From positions 1,116,001-1,180,000 of the forward strand of contig NZ_JACVEE010000002.1 of assembly GCF_015355755.1 (NCBI RefSeq): a stretch of 64,000 nucleotides of DNA, in the 5' to 3' direction. The position numbers and the translations under genes are program-made. The notes under the pieces were generated by a model. That model was given only the letters and a program-made list of their open reading frames with translations, made no database searches and had not been told where the DNA came from. The stretch comes from Nocardia sp. XZ_19_385 (GTDB taxonomy: Bacteria > Actinomycetota > Actinomycetes > Mycobacteriales > Mycobacteriaceae). The first letter of the stretch is position 1, and the number at the start of each line of letters is the position of its first letter. Below, piece by piece: positions 1 to 8,314 of this stretch.

Positions 1-1121
1 CGCTCAAGGCCGAGGGCACCTTCGAATACCAAGCGCTGCTGTTCATTCCGTCGCACGCCCCGTTCGATCTGTTCACCCGCGAGCACAAGCGCGGCGTGCA
101 GCTCTACGTCAAGCGGGTGTTCATCATGGACAACTGCGAAGAGCTGATGCCGGAGTACCTGCGCTTCATCAAGGGTGTGGTGGACGCGCAGGACCTCTCG
201 CTCAATGTCTCGCGCGAGATCCTGCAGCAGGACCGCCAGATCCAGATGATCCGCAAGCGCCTGGTCAAGAAGGTGCTCTCCACCGTCAAGGACCTGCGCA
301 ACGCCGAGGACCAGGAGAAGTACCAGACCTTCTGGAAGGAGTTCGGCCGCGTCCTCAAGGAGGGCCTGCTGTCGGACTTCGACAACCGCGACACCATCCT
401 GCAGGTCAGCTCGTTCGCCTCCACCCACTCCGACTCCGAGCTGACCACTCTCGCCCAGTACCTGGAGCGGATGCCCGAGGGCCAGGAGCAGATCTACTTC
501 ATGACCGGCGAGAGCCGTCAGCAGATCGAATCCTCCCCGCACATCGAGGCTTTCAAGGCCAAGGGCCGCGAGGTGCTGATCTTGACCGACCCGGTCGACG
601 AGATGTGGGTCAGCTCGGTCACCGAGTTCGAGGGTAAGCCGTTCCAGTCCATCGCCAAGGGCGAGGTCGACCTGGAATCCGAGGAGGAGAAGAAGGCCTC
701 CGAGGCGCTGCGCGAACAGCAGGACAAGGACTACGCCGACGTGCTGTCCTGGCTCGGCAAGGCCCTGGACGAGAGCGTCAAGGAGGTGCGCCTGACCAAC
801 CGGCTCACCACCTCGCCGGCCTGCCTGGTCGGGGACACCTTCGACTTCACGCCGATGCTGGAGCGGATGTACCGGGCGTCGGGTCAGATCGTGCCGGAGT
901 CGAAGCGGATCCTGGAGTTGAATCCGACGCATCCGCTGGTGAACGGGCTCAAGGAGGCGTACTTCGCGCGCAAGGAAGACGCCGACGAGGGCAAGGTTCC
1001 CGAGCTCACCGAGACCGCCGAGTTGCTCTACGGCACCGCGGTGCTGGCCGAGGGCGGGGAACTGAAGGATCCGGCGCGCTTCGCCCATATCCTGACCGAC
1101 CGGCTCACCCGGACGCTCTGA
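1..1121 (+). CDS. htpG: Chaperone protein HtpG (Hsp90), 3' part
   Basis: The reading frame is open from the window edge (first full codon at base 3) to a TGA at 1119-1121, about 372 residues. This is the second half of an Hsp90, roughly 640 residues in bacteria. The text 'NCEELMPEYLRFIKGVVDA' followed by 'LNVSREILQQ' is the strongly conserved Hsp90 middle-domain signature, and the rest is the end of the middle domain plus the dimerisation domain. The ATPase domain lies outside the window. HtpG is a cytosolic ATP-dependent folding chaperone. A strong hairpin follows 15 bases after the stop, so the gene probably ends its transcript here. Confidence 0.97.
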   Translation, partial: LKAEGTFEYQALLFIPSHAPFDLFTREHKRGVQLYVKRVFIMDNCEELMPEYLRFIKGVVDAQDLSLNVSREILQQDRQIQMIRKRLVKKVLSTVKDLRNAEDQEKYQTFWKEFGRVLKEGLLSDFDNRDTILQVSSFASTHSDSELTTLAQYLERMPEGQEQIYFMTGESRQQIESSPHIEAFKAKGREVLILTDPVDEMWVSSVTEFEGKPFQSIAKGEVDLESEEEKKASEALREQQDKDYADVLSWLGKALDESVKEVRLTNRLTTSPACLVGDTFDFTPMLERMYRASGQIVPESKRILELNPTHPLVNGLKEAYFARKEDADEGKVPELTETAELLYGTAVLAEGGELKDPARFAHILTDRLTRTL

Positions 1122-1135
1122 GAAGTTCTGGTTAA

Positions 1136-1167
1136 CGAATGGCCGCTCCTTCGGGGGCGGCCATTCG
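1136..1167 (+). terminator. Hairpin terminator after htpG
   Basis: CGAATGGCCGC (1136-1146) pairs with GCGGCCATTCG at 1157-1167, closed by a short TCC/GGG-rich tip. It lies directly behind the htpG stop. No clear T-run follows, which is common for actinobacterial terminators. Confidence 0.7.
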
Positions 1168-1331
1168 CTGTTACGGGGGTTTCAGCCGGGGTATTCACTG
1201 GTAACAGGGTTGGCCGGGTGCACGGGAAATCACAAGGCTGGCACTCTTTGGTACTTGTGTGCCAGGTGATGTCTAGTTCATTCTCTGACTCCAACAGTTG
1301 TGGAAGTCGATGCCAGAAGAACGGAGGCATC

Positions 1332-1859
1332 ATGCGGACCAGTGGACCGATCGGCATCACGCCGTTTCAAGCGCAGGGTTCCTTGCGGGGGTTCGTCATT
1401 TCCGGGCGCTGGCCCGATACCACCAAGGAATGGGCTCAGGTGCTGGTGCTCGCCGTGCGGGTCGCGACGCTACCCGGGTTGTTGACCACGTCGACTGTTT
1501 TCGGTGTCCGGGAGGAACTGCCCGATGATCCGGCGCCCGACATGGTCGGCCTGGTGCTGGCCGAGGGGCCGGTGCTGGGCGAGCGGGCCGTGGAGCCCGG
1601 AAGGTTTGCCGAGCATGTGCCACCGGCCCTGTTGATGCTCCATCCGCCCTCCGAAACCCGGCCTACCTTGCCGGAATGCGCGGGCGCCGCCTCGGGTTGT
1701 GTGCTGCTGCCCGGAGTGCCGTATCTGGGTCTGGAGCATCGCGCGGCATGGGTCGAGGCGGAATCGGACGGGACCATTACTTCCCTGGTCAGCCGGGTCG
1801 GACTGGACCCGATCAGCGATCCCGACACCGCGGTTCTGGCTATGCTGCTGGCCGCGTGA
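1332..1859 (+). CDS. Hypothetical protein, 175 aa
   Basis: I chose the ATG at 1332 because GGAGG lies at 1323-1327; the frame is open further upstream but without a good ribosome site. The product is a 175-residue soluble protein with no signal peptide, membrane segment or motif that I recognise. It begins 'MRTSGPIGITPFQAQGSLRG', and its composition and codon use match neighbouring genes. It is separated from htpG by a terminator and is followed by a riboswitch leader, so it looks monocistronic. No function is proposed. Confidence 0.7.
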   Translation: MRTSGPIGITPFQAQGSLRGFVISGRWPDTTKEWAQVLVLAVRVATLPGLLTTSTVFGVREELPDDPAPDMVGLVLAEGPVLGERAVEPGRFAEHVPPALLMLHPPSETRPTLPECAGAASGCVLLPGVPYLGLEHRAAWVEAESDGTITSLVSRVGLDPISDPDTAVLAMLLAA

Positions 1860-1980
1860 GCGTGCCCTCCGATCCCGGTACGGGTACCCGAAACTTTGCG
1901 CGTCGGACCCCAAACTTATTGTGCGCATTGCGATTTCGATAACAGGAACTTGGCAACCGGAGGGCATCCGGGTAGAGTCG

Positions 1981-2100
1981 GCTGCAGCGAAGGGGAGTAG
2001 CCCCCAATCATGCAGTCGACATACTGATCCACCGCTCAGATCGAGCCAGGGTCCGGTTGCGTGAACCGGTGACACACCGGTGGGCGAGACCTTCGGCCTG
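1981..2100 (+). promoter_or_regulatory. yybP-ykoY-type manganese riboswitch
   Basis: The sequence shows the two conserved blocks of this class: GGGGAGTAG at 1992-2000, and GGGCGAGACCTTCGG at 2082-2096 following a GGGTCCGG arm. P1 forms between CGAAGG (1988-1993) and CCTTCG (2090-2095). The intervening arm contains the CCGGT...ACCGG helix (2054-2080). The class binds Mn2+ at a three-way docking site formed by these blocks. It ends 77 bases before a GDT1/TMEM165-family gene, a classic target of this riboswitch. This was recognised by eye; a covariance-model search would settle the exact borders. Confidence 0.88.
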
Positions 2101-2133
2101 AACAACCATTCGTTGTCGGCCGGAGGCGTACCC

Positions 2134-2165
2134 GTCTCCAGGCCGGCAGGCCGGAGACCTGGGAG
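2134..2165 (+). promoter_or_regulatory. Expression-platform hairpin over the ribosome site
   Basis: GTCTCC (2134-2139) can pair with GGAGAC (2153-2158) around an inner GGCC/GGCC helix. Alternatively CTCCAGG (2136-2142) can pair with CCTGGGAG (2158-2165, one bulge), which would bury the Shine-Dalgarno GGGAG at 2161-2165. Two mutually exclusive folds between the aptamer and the ATG at 2177 suggest translational control. This is inference from base pairing only. Confidence 0.5.
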
Positions 2166-2176
2166 CAGCCACAATC

Positions 2177-2869
2177 ATGATCGCCACGATATTGCTGAGT
2201 ATCGGCATCGTCTTCTTGGCCGAGCTAGGTGACAAATCCCAGCTCATGGCCCTGACGTTCGCCCTGCGGTACCGCTGGTGGGTCGTCCTCGGCGGTATCG
2301 CCACCGCCACCGCTCTGGTGCACGTCATCTCGGTCGCCGTCGGCCACTTCCTGGGCGCGGCCCTGCCGACCACCGCCATCGCCCTGGTCGCGGCCCTGAT
2401 GTTCCTCGGTGTCGGTATCTGGACGATCCGCGAGAACCTCACCGAGCCCGACGACGACGAACCGAAACCGCCGCGCTCCACCAAGGCCCCGTACTTCGTC
2501 GTCCTGTCGGCTTTCCTTCTGGCCGAACTCGGCGACCGCACCATGTTCGCCACCGCCGCCCTGGCCACCGACAACAACTGGTTCGCCGTCTGGCTCGGCT
2601 CCACCATCGGCATGGTCGCCGCTGACGCCCTCGCCATCGCCGTGGGTATCCTCATCGGCAAGCACCTCCCGGAACGCGCCATCGGCCTCGCCGCCGGTCT
2701 GCTGTTCCTCTACTTCGGCTCCGCCACCTTGCTCGCCGCCGTCCTCCCGGGGCTGAGCCTGCTTGCCGGCGCGGCCCTGGCCACGCTCGTCCCCGCCACC
2801 GCGGGCGCCGTCCTCCTGGCGCGCCGCCGGTCGCGCCGCCCGGCACCGGAGCCGATCAGTACCCGGTAG
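2177..2869 (+). CDS. TMEM165/GDT1-family (UPF0016) Mn2+ transporter
   Basis: A 230-residue membrane protein with the duplicated family motif E-x-G-D-(K/R)-(S/T): ELGDKS at residues 16-21 and ELGDRT at 117-122. Each motif sits in the first helix of a three-helix half, so the protein has six to seven membrane segments and pseudo-twofold symmetry. Bacterial GDT1 proteins export Mn2+ (MneA type) or handle Ca2+/Mn2+ against protons. The manganese riboswitch directly upstream points to Mn2+ efflux when the cytosol is Mn-replete. The ATG at 2177 has GGGAG 11 bases upstream. The C-terminal Arg-rich tail ends about 19 bases before the convergent TetR gene. Confidence 0.9.
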   Translation: MIATILLSIGIVFLAELGDKSQLMALTFALRYRWWVVLGGIATATALVHVISVAVGHFLGAALPTTAIALVAALMFLGVGIWTIRENLTEPDDDEPKPPRSTKAPYFVVLSAFLLAELGDRTMFATAALATDNNWFAVWLGSTIGMVAADALAIAVGILIGKHLPERAIGLAAGLLFLYFGSATLLAAVLPGLSLLAGAALATLVPATAGAVLLARRRSRRPAPEPISTR

Positions 2870-2887
2870 CTCGCCGACGCAACTGTG

Positions 2888-3565
2888 TCAGGGGCGGGTG
2901 CCGTTGGGGTGGAGCACGGCTGATCCGTAGAGGTCGCCGCTGCGGCGGACCATCTCCAAGAGAGGCTGGTGCAGGGCGCGCAGGCCGTCGAGGTCGTCGG
3001 CGGCGAGGCGGGTGGTGACCATCGCGCTGACACCGGCGGCGAGGGTTTGGCAGGCGAAGCGCTGGGCTTCGGTGTGAGCGCCGAGGACGTCGGCCATCAG
3101 TTCCACGAAGGATTCCTGCAGGAGTGCGCGGCGGGCTACCGCTTTGGAACCGGCCGCGTAGACCTCGACCAGGAAGAGGCGGGCGTAGGCGGGTTCGGCG
3201 GCCAGGCCGTCCAAGTAAGCGGCGAGGATGCGGCTCATCCGGTCCGGATCGGCCGGTGCGGTGCCGTTCTTATCGGCTGTTTCCGGGGTGGCCGAGGCGT
3301 GGGCGATGCGGGTCAGGAGGCCACCGACGGCGCGTTCGTAGGCGGCTTCGAAGCAGTCCTCTTTGGAGCGGAACTGTTCGTAGAAGGTTTCCCGGGAAAC
3401 ACCCGCGCGCTTCAGGATCACCGCGACCGAGGTGCCGACGTACCCGTTCTCCGCCATGGCCTCGGCCATCGCCTGCAGGATGCGTTCGCGCTGGGAGGCG
3501 ATCACCTGCTCCCGCGGCAAGCCATGGCGGCCGCGGGGTAGTTGGCGGGCGGCGGGTTGGGTCAT
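2888..3565 (-). CDS. TetR/AcrR-family transcriptional regulator
   Basis: A 225-residue regulator. The N-terminal HTH spans about residues 20-70 and contains 'GVSRETFYEQFRSKEDCFEA', the diagnostic TetR recognition-helix signature. The C-terminal ligand domain is helical and not assignable to a known effector. The frame is open 88 codons further upstream, but the ATG at 3565 has a GGAG-like site and begins 'MTQPAARQLPRG', so I use it. It lies downstream of an SDR gene on the same strand (92-bp gap), which is its most likely partner or target. Confidence 0.88.
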   Translation of the reverse strand: MTQPAARQLPRGRHGLPREQVIASQRERILQAMAEAMAENGYVGTSVAVILKRAGVSRETFYEQFRSKEDCFEAAYERAVGGLLTRIAHASATPETADKNGTAPADPDRMSRILAAYLDGLAAEPAYARLFLVEVYAAGSKAVARRALLQESFVELMADVLGAHTEAQRFACQTLAAGVSAMVTTRLAADDLDGLRALHQPLLEMVRRSGDLYGSAVLHPNGTRP

Positions 3566-3657
3566 TCGGTGGCTCCGGGATCGGGGTAGGGGAGATCGGG
3601 CTGCCGCTCCATTGAAACAGCTGCCTGCGGTCAGGTTCGTGTGCGTCTGCAGCAGGG

Positions 3658-4596
3658 TTATGCCGCGCCGCCGGATTTCACGCGGCGGGGCCGCCGTGGC
3701 TGGTCCGTGGTGAAAGGCGCGTCTTCGGTGCGGGCGATCTCCAGGGCATCCGCGACGCCGCCGCGCAGCGCGATGTCGATGAGCCGCTGCGCGATCGAGC
3801 GCATCGGCAGGGCCACCGCCACCCACCACGGCGACACCACCTGGCGTTTGCGGCGGGCGATGGCGCGTTCGATGCCGTCGATCGCCGGACCGAGCGGCGC
3901 CACCCCGGACACCGTGGAGCGGCCGAGGATGGCGCGGGCGGCGGCGGTGCCGAAGCCGCGGGTGGTCATATCGGTGTCGAGTTCGGCGAAGTAGGCGATG
4001 CCGACTTTCGCTCCGGTGTGCCGGATTTCGTGGCGCAGGGTATTGCCGAGCGCCTCCACACCGGCCTTGGACGCACTGTACGCCCCGGCCAGCGGCAGGT
4101 TCACCGCCGCCGCGAGCGAGGACACGATCAGCACGTATCCACTCGCATGCAGGACATGCGGCCCGGCGGCACGCAGCGTGTAATAGACGCCGAGGGTATT
4201 CACCGCCAGCGTCTCCTCCATCACCGCCGGATCACCCCCCAGCAGCGGAAGTTGCTTGGCCACACCGGCATTGGCGATCACCACATCCAGCCCGCCGAGC
4301 TCGGAAACCAGCGTGTCCACCACCCGCTGCACCTGCGCGGGATCCCCGATATCGCAGTACCGCCACGGCGCCTCACCACAATCCCGAGCCACCTCCGCGA
4401 GCAGGTCCGGCTCGATCCCGAGCAGCGCCACCGCCGCCCCCCGCGCATGCAACTGCCGCGCCAGCGCCGCACCGATCCCGCGCGCCGCACCGGTGATCAA
4501 GACTTTCCGGCCGCGAACCCCCGGGCCCCGAAACCACCGCATCGCGAAGCGATTCCGCGAGGGGTGGTGGTCGGGCGACGGGCGGGCGAGCTTCAT
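3658..4596 (-). CDS. Short-chain dehydrogenase/reductase (classical SDR)
   Basis: About 312 residues with a Rossmann nucleotide site TGAARGIG, the NAG motif in 'VIANAGV', the catalytic serine in 'IVSSLAAA' and the YSASK catalytic pair. These support an NAD(P)(H)-dependent oxidoreductase whose substrate cannot be read from sequence. The C-terminal 100 residues are longer than a minimal SDR and are basic, ending 'RRPRRVKSGGAA'. The start is uncertain: GTG 4650 and ATG 4542 are also in frame. I chose ATG 4596 because a palindrome at 4618-4631 suggests that the control region lies just upstream. It probably forms a unit with the downstream TetR gene. Confidence 0.85.
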   Translation of the reverse strand: MKLARPSPDHHPSRNRFAMRWFRGPGVRGRKVLITGAARGIGAALARQLHARGAAVALLGIEPDLLAEVARDCGEAPWRYCDIGDPAQVQRVVDTLVSELGGLDVVIANAGVAKQLPLLGGDPAVMEETLAVNTLGVYYTLRAAGPHVLHASGYVLIVSSLAAAVNLPLAGAYSASKAGVEALGNTLRHEIRHTGAKVGIAYFAELDTDMTTRGFGTAAARAILGRSTVSGVAPLGPAIDGIERAIARRKRQVVSPWWVAVALPMRSIAQRLIDIALRGGVADALEIARTEDAPFTTDQPRRPRRVKSGGAA

Positions 4597-4617
4597 GCGG
4601 GCGACAATACCACCGAT

Positions 4618-4631
4618 GAACAGGCTTGTTC
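4618..4631. promoter_or_regulatory. Possible TetR-type operator upstream of the SDR gene
   Basis: GAACAGGCTTGTTC is a near-perfect inverted repeat (6 of 7 pairs) located 22 bases upstream of the chosen SDR start. The adjacent TetR regulator makes an autoregulatory site plausible. There is no direct evidence of binding. Confidence 0.35.
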
Positions 4632-4770
4632 GTGAATAATTCGACGTCACTCACCGGACAAAGGACTGTCCTACCGGGGTGAGAAGGAGGGGTGCTAGGT
4701 CTCTCAAAGGGCAGGCGCTAGGGTGCAATTGACGAAAGGCCAACTGGCTGTCACGAACGAGAGGACCATC

Positions 4771-5538
4771 GTGGAGATTTCGGGTTCCGCCGCCATTGTC
4801 ACCGGAGGCGCATCCGGCCTCGGCGCCGCCACTGCCAAGCGTTTCGCCGAAGCCGGCGCCACCGTCTTCGGCCTTGACGTGCCGCAGTCCATCGAGCGCG
4901 CGGGCGACAACGTGCCCGCGGGCGTCACCCTCATTCCCGCCGATGTCACCAGCCACGACGAGGTTTCCGCGGCCGTCGCGAAGGTCGTCGAATCCGGCGT
5001 CCCGCTGCGCGTCGTGGTCAACTGCGCCGGCGTCGGCTGGGCCGGACGCATCCTGTCCAAGAACGGCCCGCACGACCTGGAGCTGTTCCGCACCGTCATC
5101 ACGGTGAACCTGCTCGGCACCTTCAACGTCATGCGCCTGGCCGCCGACGCCATCGCCAAGACCGACACGGTCGACGAATACGGCAGCCGCGGCGTCATCA
5201 TCAACACCGCCTCGGTCGCGGCGTTCGAGGGCCAGATCGGCCAGATCGCCTACTCCGCGTCCAAGGGTGGCGTGCACGGCATGACCGTTCCGGCGGCTCG
5301 TGACTTGGCGCAGTTCGGCATTCGGGTGAACACCATTGCCCCCGGCATCATCGATACCCCGATGCTGGCCGGTGTGACCGAGGAATACCGCAAGGGGCTC
5401 GAGGCGGGCGTGCCGTTCCCGTCCCGCCTGGGTCGGCCGGACGAGTACGCGCAGCTCGCGCAGTACATCACCGAGCATGATTACCTGAATGGTGAAACCA
5501 TCCGCATGGACGGCGCCCTCCGCATGGCGCCGCGCTAG
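4771..5538 (+). CDS. SDR, 3-hydroxyacyl-CoA dehydrogenase type-2 like
   Basis: A 255-residue SDR beginning at GTG 4771 (AGAGG about 7 bases upstream). Motifs are VTGGASGLG, NCAGVG, the serine in NTASVAA, and YSASKGG. The overall pattern, including 'FGIRVNTIAPGIIDTPML' and a C-terminus with 'NGETIRMDGALRMAPR', matches the HSD17B10/Rv1144-like group that oxidises 3-hydroxyacyl-CoA or hydroxysteroid substrates with NAD. The group assignment is from recognition, not from an alignment. The TAG stop is the first base-paired position of a structured repeat. Confidence 0.88.
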   Translation: MEISGSAAIVTGGASGLGAATAKRFAEAGATVFGLDVPQSIERAGDNVPAGVTLIPADVTSHDEVSAAVAKVVESGVPLRVVVNCAGVGWAGRILSKNGPHDLELFRTVITVNLLGTFNVMRLAADAIAKTDTVDEYGSRGVIINTASVAAFEGQIGQIAYSASKGGVHGMTVPAARDLAQFGIRVNTIAPGIIDTPMLAGVTEEYRKGLEAGVPFPSRLGRPDEYAQLAQYITEHDYLNGETIRMDGALRMAPR

Positions 5539-5670
5539 CCAGGACGAAGCCTCGCTGCCGCTCGGCTTTCGTCCTGGCTATCGCGGTTTGGGGTTGGCAC
5601 CGGGGGCGCTTCGCTTCCCCGGTGCCGCACTGCTTCGGGCTTGCCTCGCTGCGCTCGGCGTTCGCCCTGA
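5536..5670 (+). repeat. Structured intergenic repeat, family 1, copy A
   Basis: About 135 bases between convergent genes. Helix 1 is 13 bp (5536-5548 with 5568-5580) and starts on the stop codon of the SDR gene. Helix 2 is GGCACCGGGG with CCCCGGTGCC (5596-5605, 5617-5626) around an 11-base loop. Helix 3 is a weaker GGGC/GCCC arm up to 5670. Copy B at 21338-21470 matches 73 of the last 75 bases, while helix 1 differs in sequence but stays fully paired. It may also serve as a terminator. Confidence 0.85.
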
Positions 5671-5709
5671 ACTGTGCGTGACTCGGAAGGGTTGCGCGCA
5701 GTTTGCGTT

Positions 5710-6528
5710 TCAGGGGGTGGGCTTGTGGCCGATGCCGAGGAAGGCGGTGGTCGCCAGTGGTGTTTTGGGGCGGTAGTTCTGGGCGAGGTACGCCCGCATG
5801 ATTGCCGATCGTTCGGCCCATAGGTCCTCGCCGAGGGAGCGTCGTAGTAGCACCATGGGGGCGCTGCTACGGGACATTTTCTCCCACATTTCGTCTGCGC
5901 TGTTCCAAGCCAGTTCGGTGGTGTGGCGTTGGATGGTGACGCCTGCGAAGCCGGCTGCTCGCATTTCGGTGGCGAAGACTTCGGGGTTTTCCAGGCTCAG
6001 GTAGTTCGGTTGGGGCTCTTGGATGCCGGGGTCGGCGGCGGCCATGGCGCCGAACATCATGCGCATCAGGGGGGATTCGACGACGGGGGCCCAGCTCGAG
6101 ACGACCGCGACGCCGCCGGGGCGGAGGACGCGGCGGAGTTCGGCGAAGCCCTTGGCGCGGTCGGGGAAGAACATCAGGCCGAACATGGAGAAGCCCGCGT
6201 CGAAATCGTTGTCCGGGAACGGCAGCGCTTGGCCGTCGCCGACGTGGGTTTCGATGTTGGCGTGCCCGGCGGCCGTAGCCGCCTGGTTCAGCAGTTCGAG
6301 CATGTGCTCGGCGAAATCGAGGGCGGTGACGCGGGCGGCCTGGCCTGCGGCGAGCAGGCTCAAGGTGCCCGGCCCGGCGGCCACGTCGAGGACCTGTGAA
6401 TCCTGGGACAGCCCAGCCAATTCCAGGGCGCGCGCGGAGAATGGCTCCATGATCGCCAGTGCTTCTTCGGCGTAACCATCGGCGACGAGGTCCCACGGCT
6501 CGGCGGCGGCCAGGGGGTTTCCGGACAT
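5710..6528 (-). CDS. Class I SAM-dependent methyltransferase
   Basis: A 272-residue protein starting at ATG 6528 with a strong GGAGG site. Motif I is 'VLDVAAGPGTLSLLAA', followed by the acidic 'ALDFAEHMLELL', the post-II 'FDAGFSMFGLMFFPD', and 'LRRVLRPGGVAVVSSW' (motif III). This is the Methyltransf_11/UbiE-like fold, which transfers a methyl group from SAM to a small molecule. The acceptor is not predictable. It stands alone between the family 1 repeat and the DUF1361 gene. Confidence 0.88.
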   Translation of the reverse strand: MSGNPLAAAEPWDLVADGYAEEALAIMEPFSARALELAGLSQDSQVLDVAAGPGTLSLLAAGQAARVTALDFAEHMLELLNQAATAAGHANIETHVGDGQALPFPDNDFDAGFSMFGLMFFPDRAKGFAELRRVLRPGGVAVVSSWAPVVESPLMRMMFGAMAAADPGIQEPQPNYLSLENPEVFATEMRAAGFAGVTIQRHTTELAWNSADEMWEKMSRSSAPMVLLRRSLGEDLWAERSAIMRAYLAQNYRPKTPLATTAFLGIGHKPTP

Positions 6529-6630
6529 GTCTTTCCTCCACGATCTACCCAACCGCCTCAGGCTACGCGGCTACCCCCCGCCCTAACCACCACCTCATGC
6601 GAATATTGCTGTGCCCTAACGTGTCTGAAC

Positions 6631-7314
6631 TCACGCTCGGCGCCGATCCGCCCGTATGACGACGCCCCGCAACCATTGCGCACCGCGCCCGGCGCTGGCC
6701 AGCGCGGCTTCCACCACAGCCTTGGTGACGAAATGCCCGACCGCGGTTGCCACAAACACCGCTGCGATCAGGATCGGCGCCCACGACCAGGTCAGCGCCA
6801 GCAGCACGCGTTCGAAGGTGTCGGCGGGCTGCACCACCGGCTCCCAGCTGTTGAGCCGGGTCCAGCGGCCGAGGAAAACGCCCACCGCGCAGAGGAAATG
6901 CAACGTCAGGTTGGCCGGCACCCGCCAGTTCGGCAGTCCGACCTGGTCGAGATATCTCCCCAGTTGCTCCAGCGCCAAGTAGTAGGCGAGGAACCCGGAT
7001 CCGATGAACGCCAAGTAGACCGGCAGCACCGTGGTGACCACCGGACCCTCACCCACGAACTCGATGTCGTAGCGCAGGTGCACCAGATCCGTCACCACGT
7101 ACGGCGCGTTCGGCAGGAACAACACGAACAGCACGATGCCCGCCCACCACAGCGGCGAACGCGGAAAATGCCTGTTCACGGCAGGTTTGAAGCGAAAGAT
7201 CAGCAGCGCGAGACCCACGGGGATCCACGCGAGAATCGTGTTCCAGGTCATCCACAAGAAGTCCCGCCGAACGATATCCAGCATGTTCGGCCCCACCCGC
7301 TCCAGCACATCCAT
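6631..7314 (-). CDS. DUF1361 integral membrane protein
   Basis: A 227-residue polytopic protein with about six hydrophobic segments. It contains 'LFLPNAPYVVTDLVHLR', the hallmark of the DUF1361 family, and several Trp-rich loops. No function is established for the family. Starts at ATG 7314 or ATG 7284 are both reasonable; the latter has a GGTGGGG site about 8 bases upstream. It lies downstream of sodA on the same strand, but a hairpin intervenes, so co-transcription is doubtful. Confidence 0.8.
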   Translation of the reverse strand: MDVLERVGPNMLDIVRRDFLWMTWNTILAWIPVGLALLIFRFKPAVNRHFPRSPLWWAGIVLFVLFLPNAPYVVTDLVHLRYDIEFVGEGPVVTTVLPVYLAFIGSGFLAYYLALEQLGRYLDQVGLPNWRVPANLTLHFLCAVGVFLGRWTRLNSWEPVVQPADTFERVLLALTWSWAPILIAAVFVATAVGHFVTKAVVEAALASAGRGAQWLRGVVIRADRRRA

Positions 7315-7404
7315 GCCCTCAGGATGAGCGAAAGATCTTGGCATCGGCCATGCCATCGCCCAAAGACCACCACACCTGCACGACTTCTCCACAAGAACGC
7401 AGCA

Positions 7405-7434
7405 AGCCCGCGAACCATCAGAGGTTCGCGGGCT
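7405..7434 (-). terminator. Hairpin terminator after sodA
   Basis: AGCCCGCGAACC (7405-7416) pairs perfectly with GGTTCGCGGGCT (7423-7434) around a 6-base loop, 18 bases beyond the sodA stop. There is no U-tract. Confidence 0.75.
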
Positions 7435-7452
7435 CGAAAGCGTAATTCAGGC

Positions 7453-8076
7453 TCAGCCGAAGATGAGGCCCTTGCCCTGGCCGACGGCGCGGGCGAAGCG
7501 GTCCTGCACCTCGGCCCAGTTGACGACGTTCCAGAACGCCTTCACGTAGTCGGCCTTGACGTTCTTGTACTGCAGGTAGAAGGCGTGCTCCCACATGTCC
7601 AGCCCGAGCAGCGGGATGATGCCGAGCGGCACGTTGCCCTGCTGGTCGGTGAGCTGGAAGGTGAGCAGCTTGCCCGAGAGGGTGTCGTAGCCCAGCCACG
7701 CCCAGCCCGAGCCCTGCAGGCCGTTGGCGGCGGCGGAGAACTGCGCGACGAACTTGTCGAACGAGCCGAACTGGTCGACGACGGCGGCCTCGAGCTCACC
7801 GACCGGCTTGTCGCCGCCGTCCTTGGACAGCGTCTTCCACCAGATCGAGTGGTTGACGTGGCCGCCGAGGTGGAAAGCCAGGTTCTTCTCGTTCAGGAAG
7901 ATGGCGGCGTGATCGCCGGCCTCACGAGCGGCTTCCAGCTTCTCCAGCGCGGCGTTCGCGCCCGCGACGTAGGCGGCGTGGTGCTTGGAGTGGTGGAGTT
8001 CGTTGATCTGCCCGGAGATGAACGGCTCCAGGGCGCTGTAGTCGTAATCAAGTTCTGGCAGCGTGTAGACAGCCAC
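7453..8076 (-). CDS. sodA: Superoxide dismutase, Fe/Mn family, probably Mn type
   Basis: 207 residues, the same length as mycobacterial SodA, starting at GTG 8076 with GGAAGGG upstream. Metal ligands are H28, H76, D160 and H164 (motifs [27 protein letters not shown]). The outer-sphere position 145 is Gln ('LTDQQGN'); the Fe-SOD of M. tuberculosis has His145 there, and Mn-SODs of other mycobacteria have Gln. A Mn enzyme is therefore likely. It converts superoxide to H2O2 and O2. There is no signal peptide, although mycobacterial homologues are exported anyway. It is flanked by hairpins on both sides, so it is monocistronic. Confidence 0.97.
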   Translation of the reverse strand: MAVYTLPELDYDYSALEPFISGQINELHHSKHHAAYVAGANAALEKLEAAREAGDHAAIFLNEKNLAFHLGGHVNHSIWWKTLSKDGGDKPVGELEAAVVDQFGSFDKFVAQFSAAANGLQGSGWAWLGYDTLSGKLLTFQLTDQQGNVPLGIIPLLGLDMWEHAFYLQYKNVKADYVKAFWNVVNWAEVQDRFARAVGQGKGLIFG

Positions 8077-8260
8077 GATGTCCCTTCCTAATGTCGGGCC
8101 GTGTGTGCCCGTTATCGAGCAACACCCAACCACCATTCGTACACCCGCTAGGTAGCAACCTGGCTCGGTCCCCCCTCATTCCCCTGGGAAACTACCGAAC
8201 GGATCGTGGTGCCGGGTACCCGCTGCGCACCAGAAAACCCCTCTTTTTCGCGGATATGAA

Positions 8261-8292
8261 GCGACCGCACACCCTGATGGGTGCGCGGTCGC
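8261..8292 (-). terminator. Hairpin terminator
   Basis: GCGACCGC-A-CACCC (8261-8274) pairs with GGGTG-C-GCGGTCGC (8279-8292) over a short TGAT loop. It lies downstream of the 8315-8926 gene on the minus strand and upstream of the sodA promoter region. Confidence 0.75.
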
Positions 8293-8314
8293 GGAAGTGT
8301 GGGTCCGGTCGGGT

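Noticed and set aside
6676..8091. A 471-codon plus-strand ORF over the DUF1361 and sodA genes
   Set aside because: It is antisense to two well-recognised genes, crosses the terminator between them and has no family signature. It is a shadow of high-GC codon bias.
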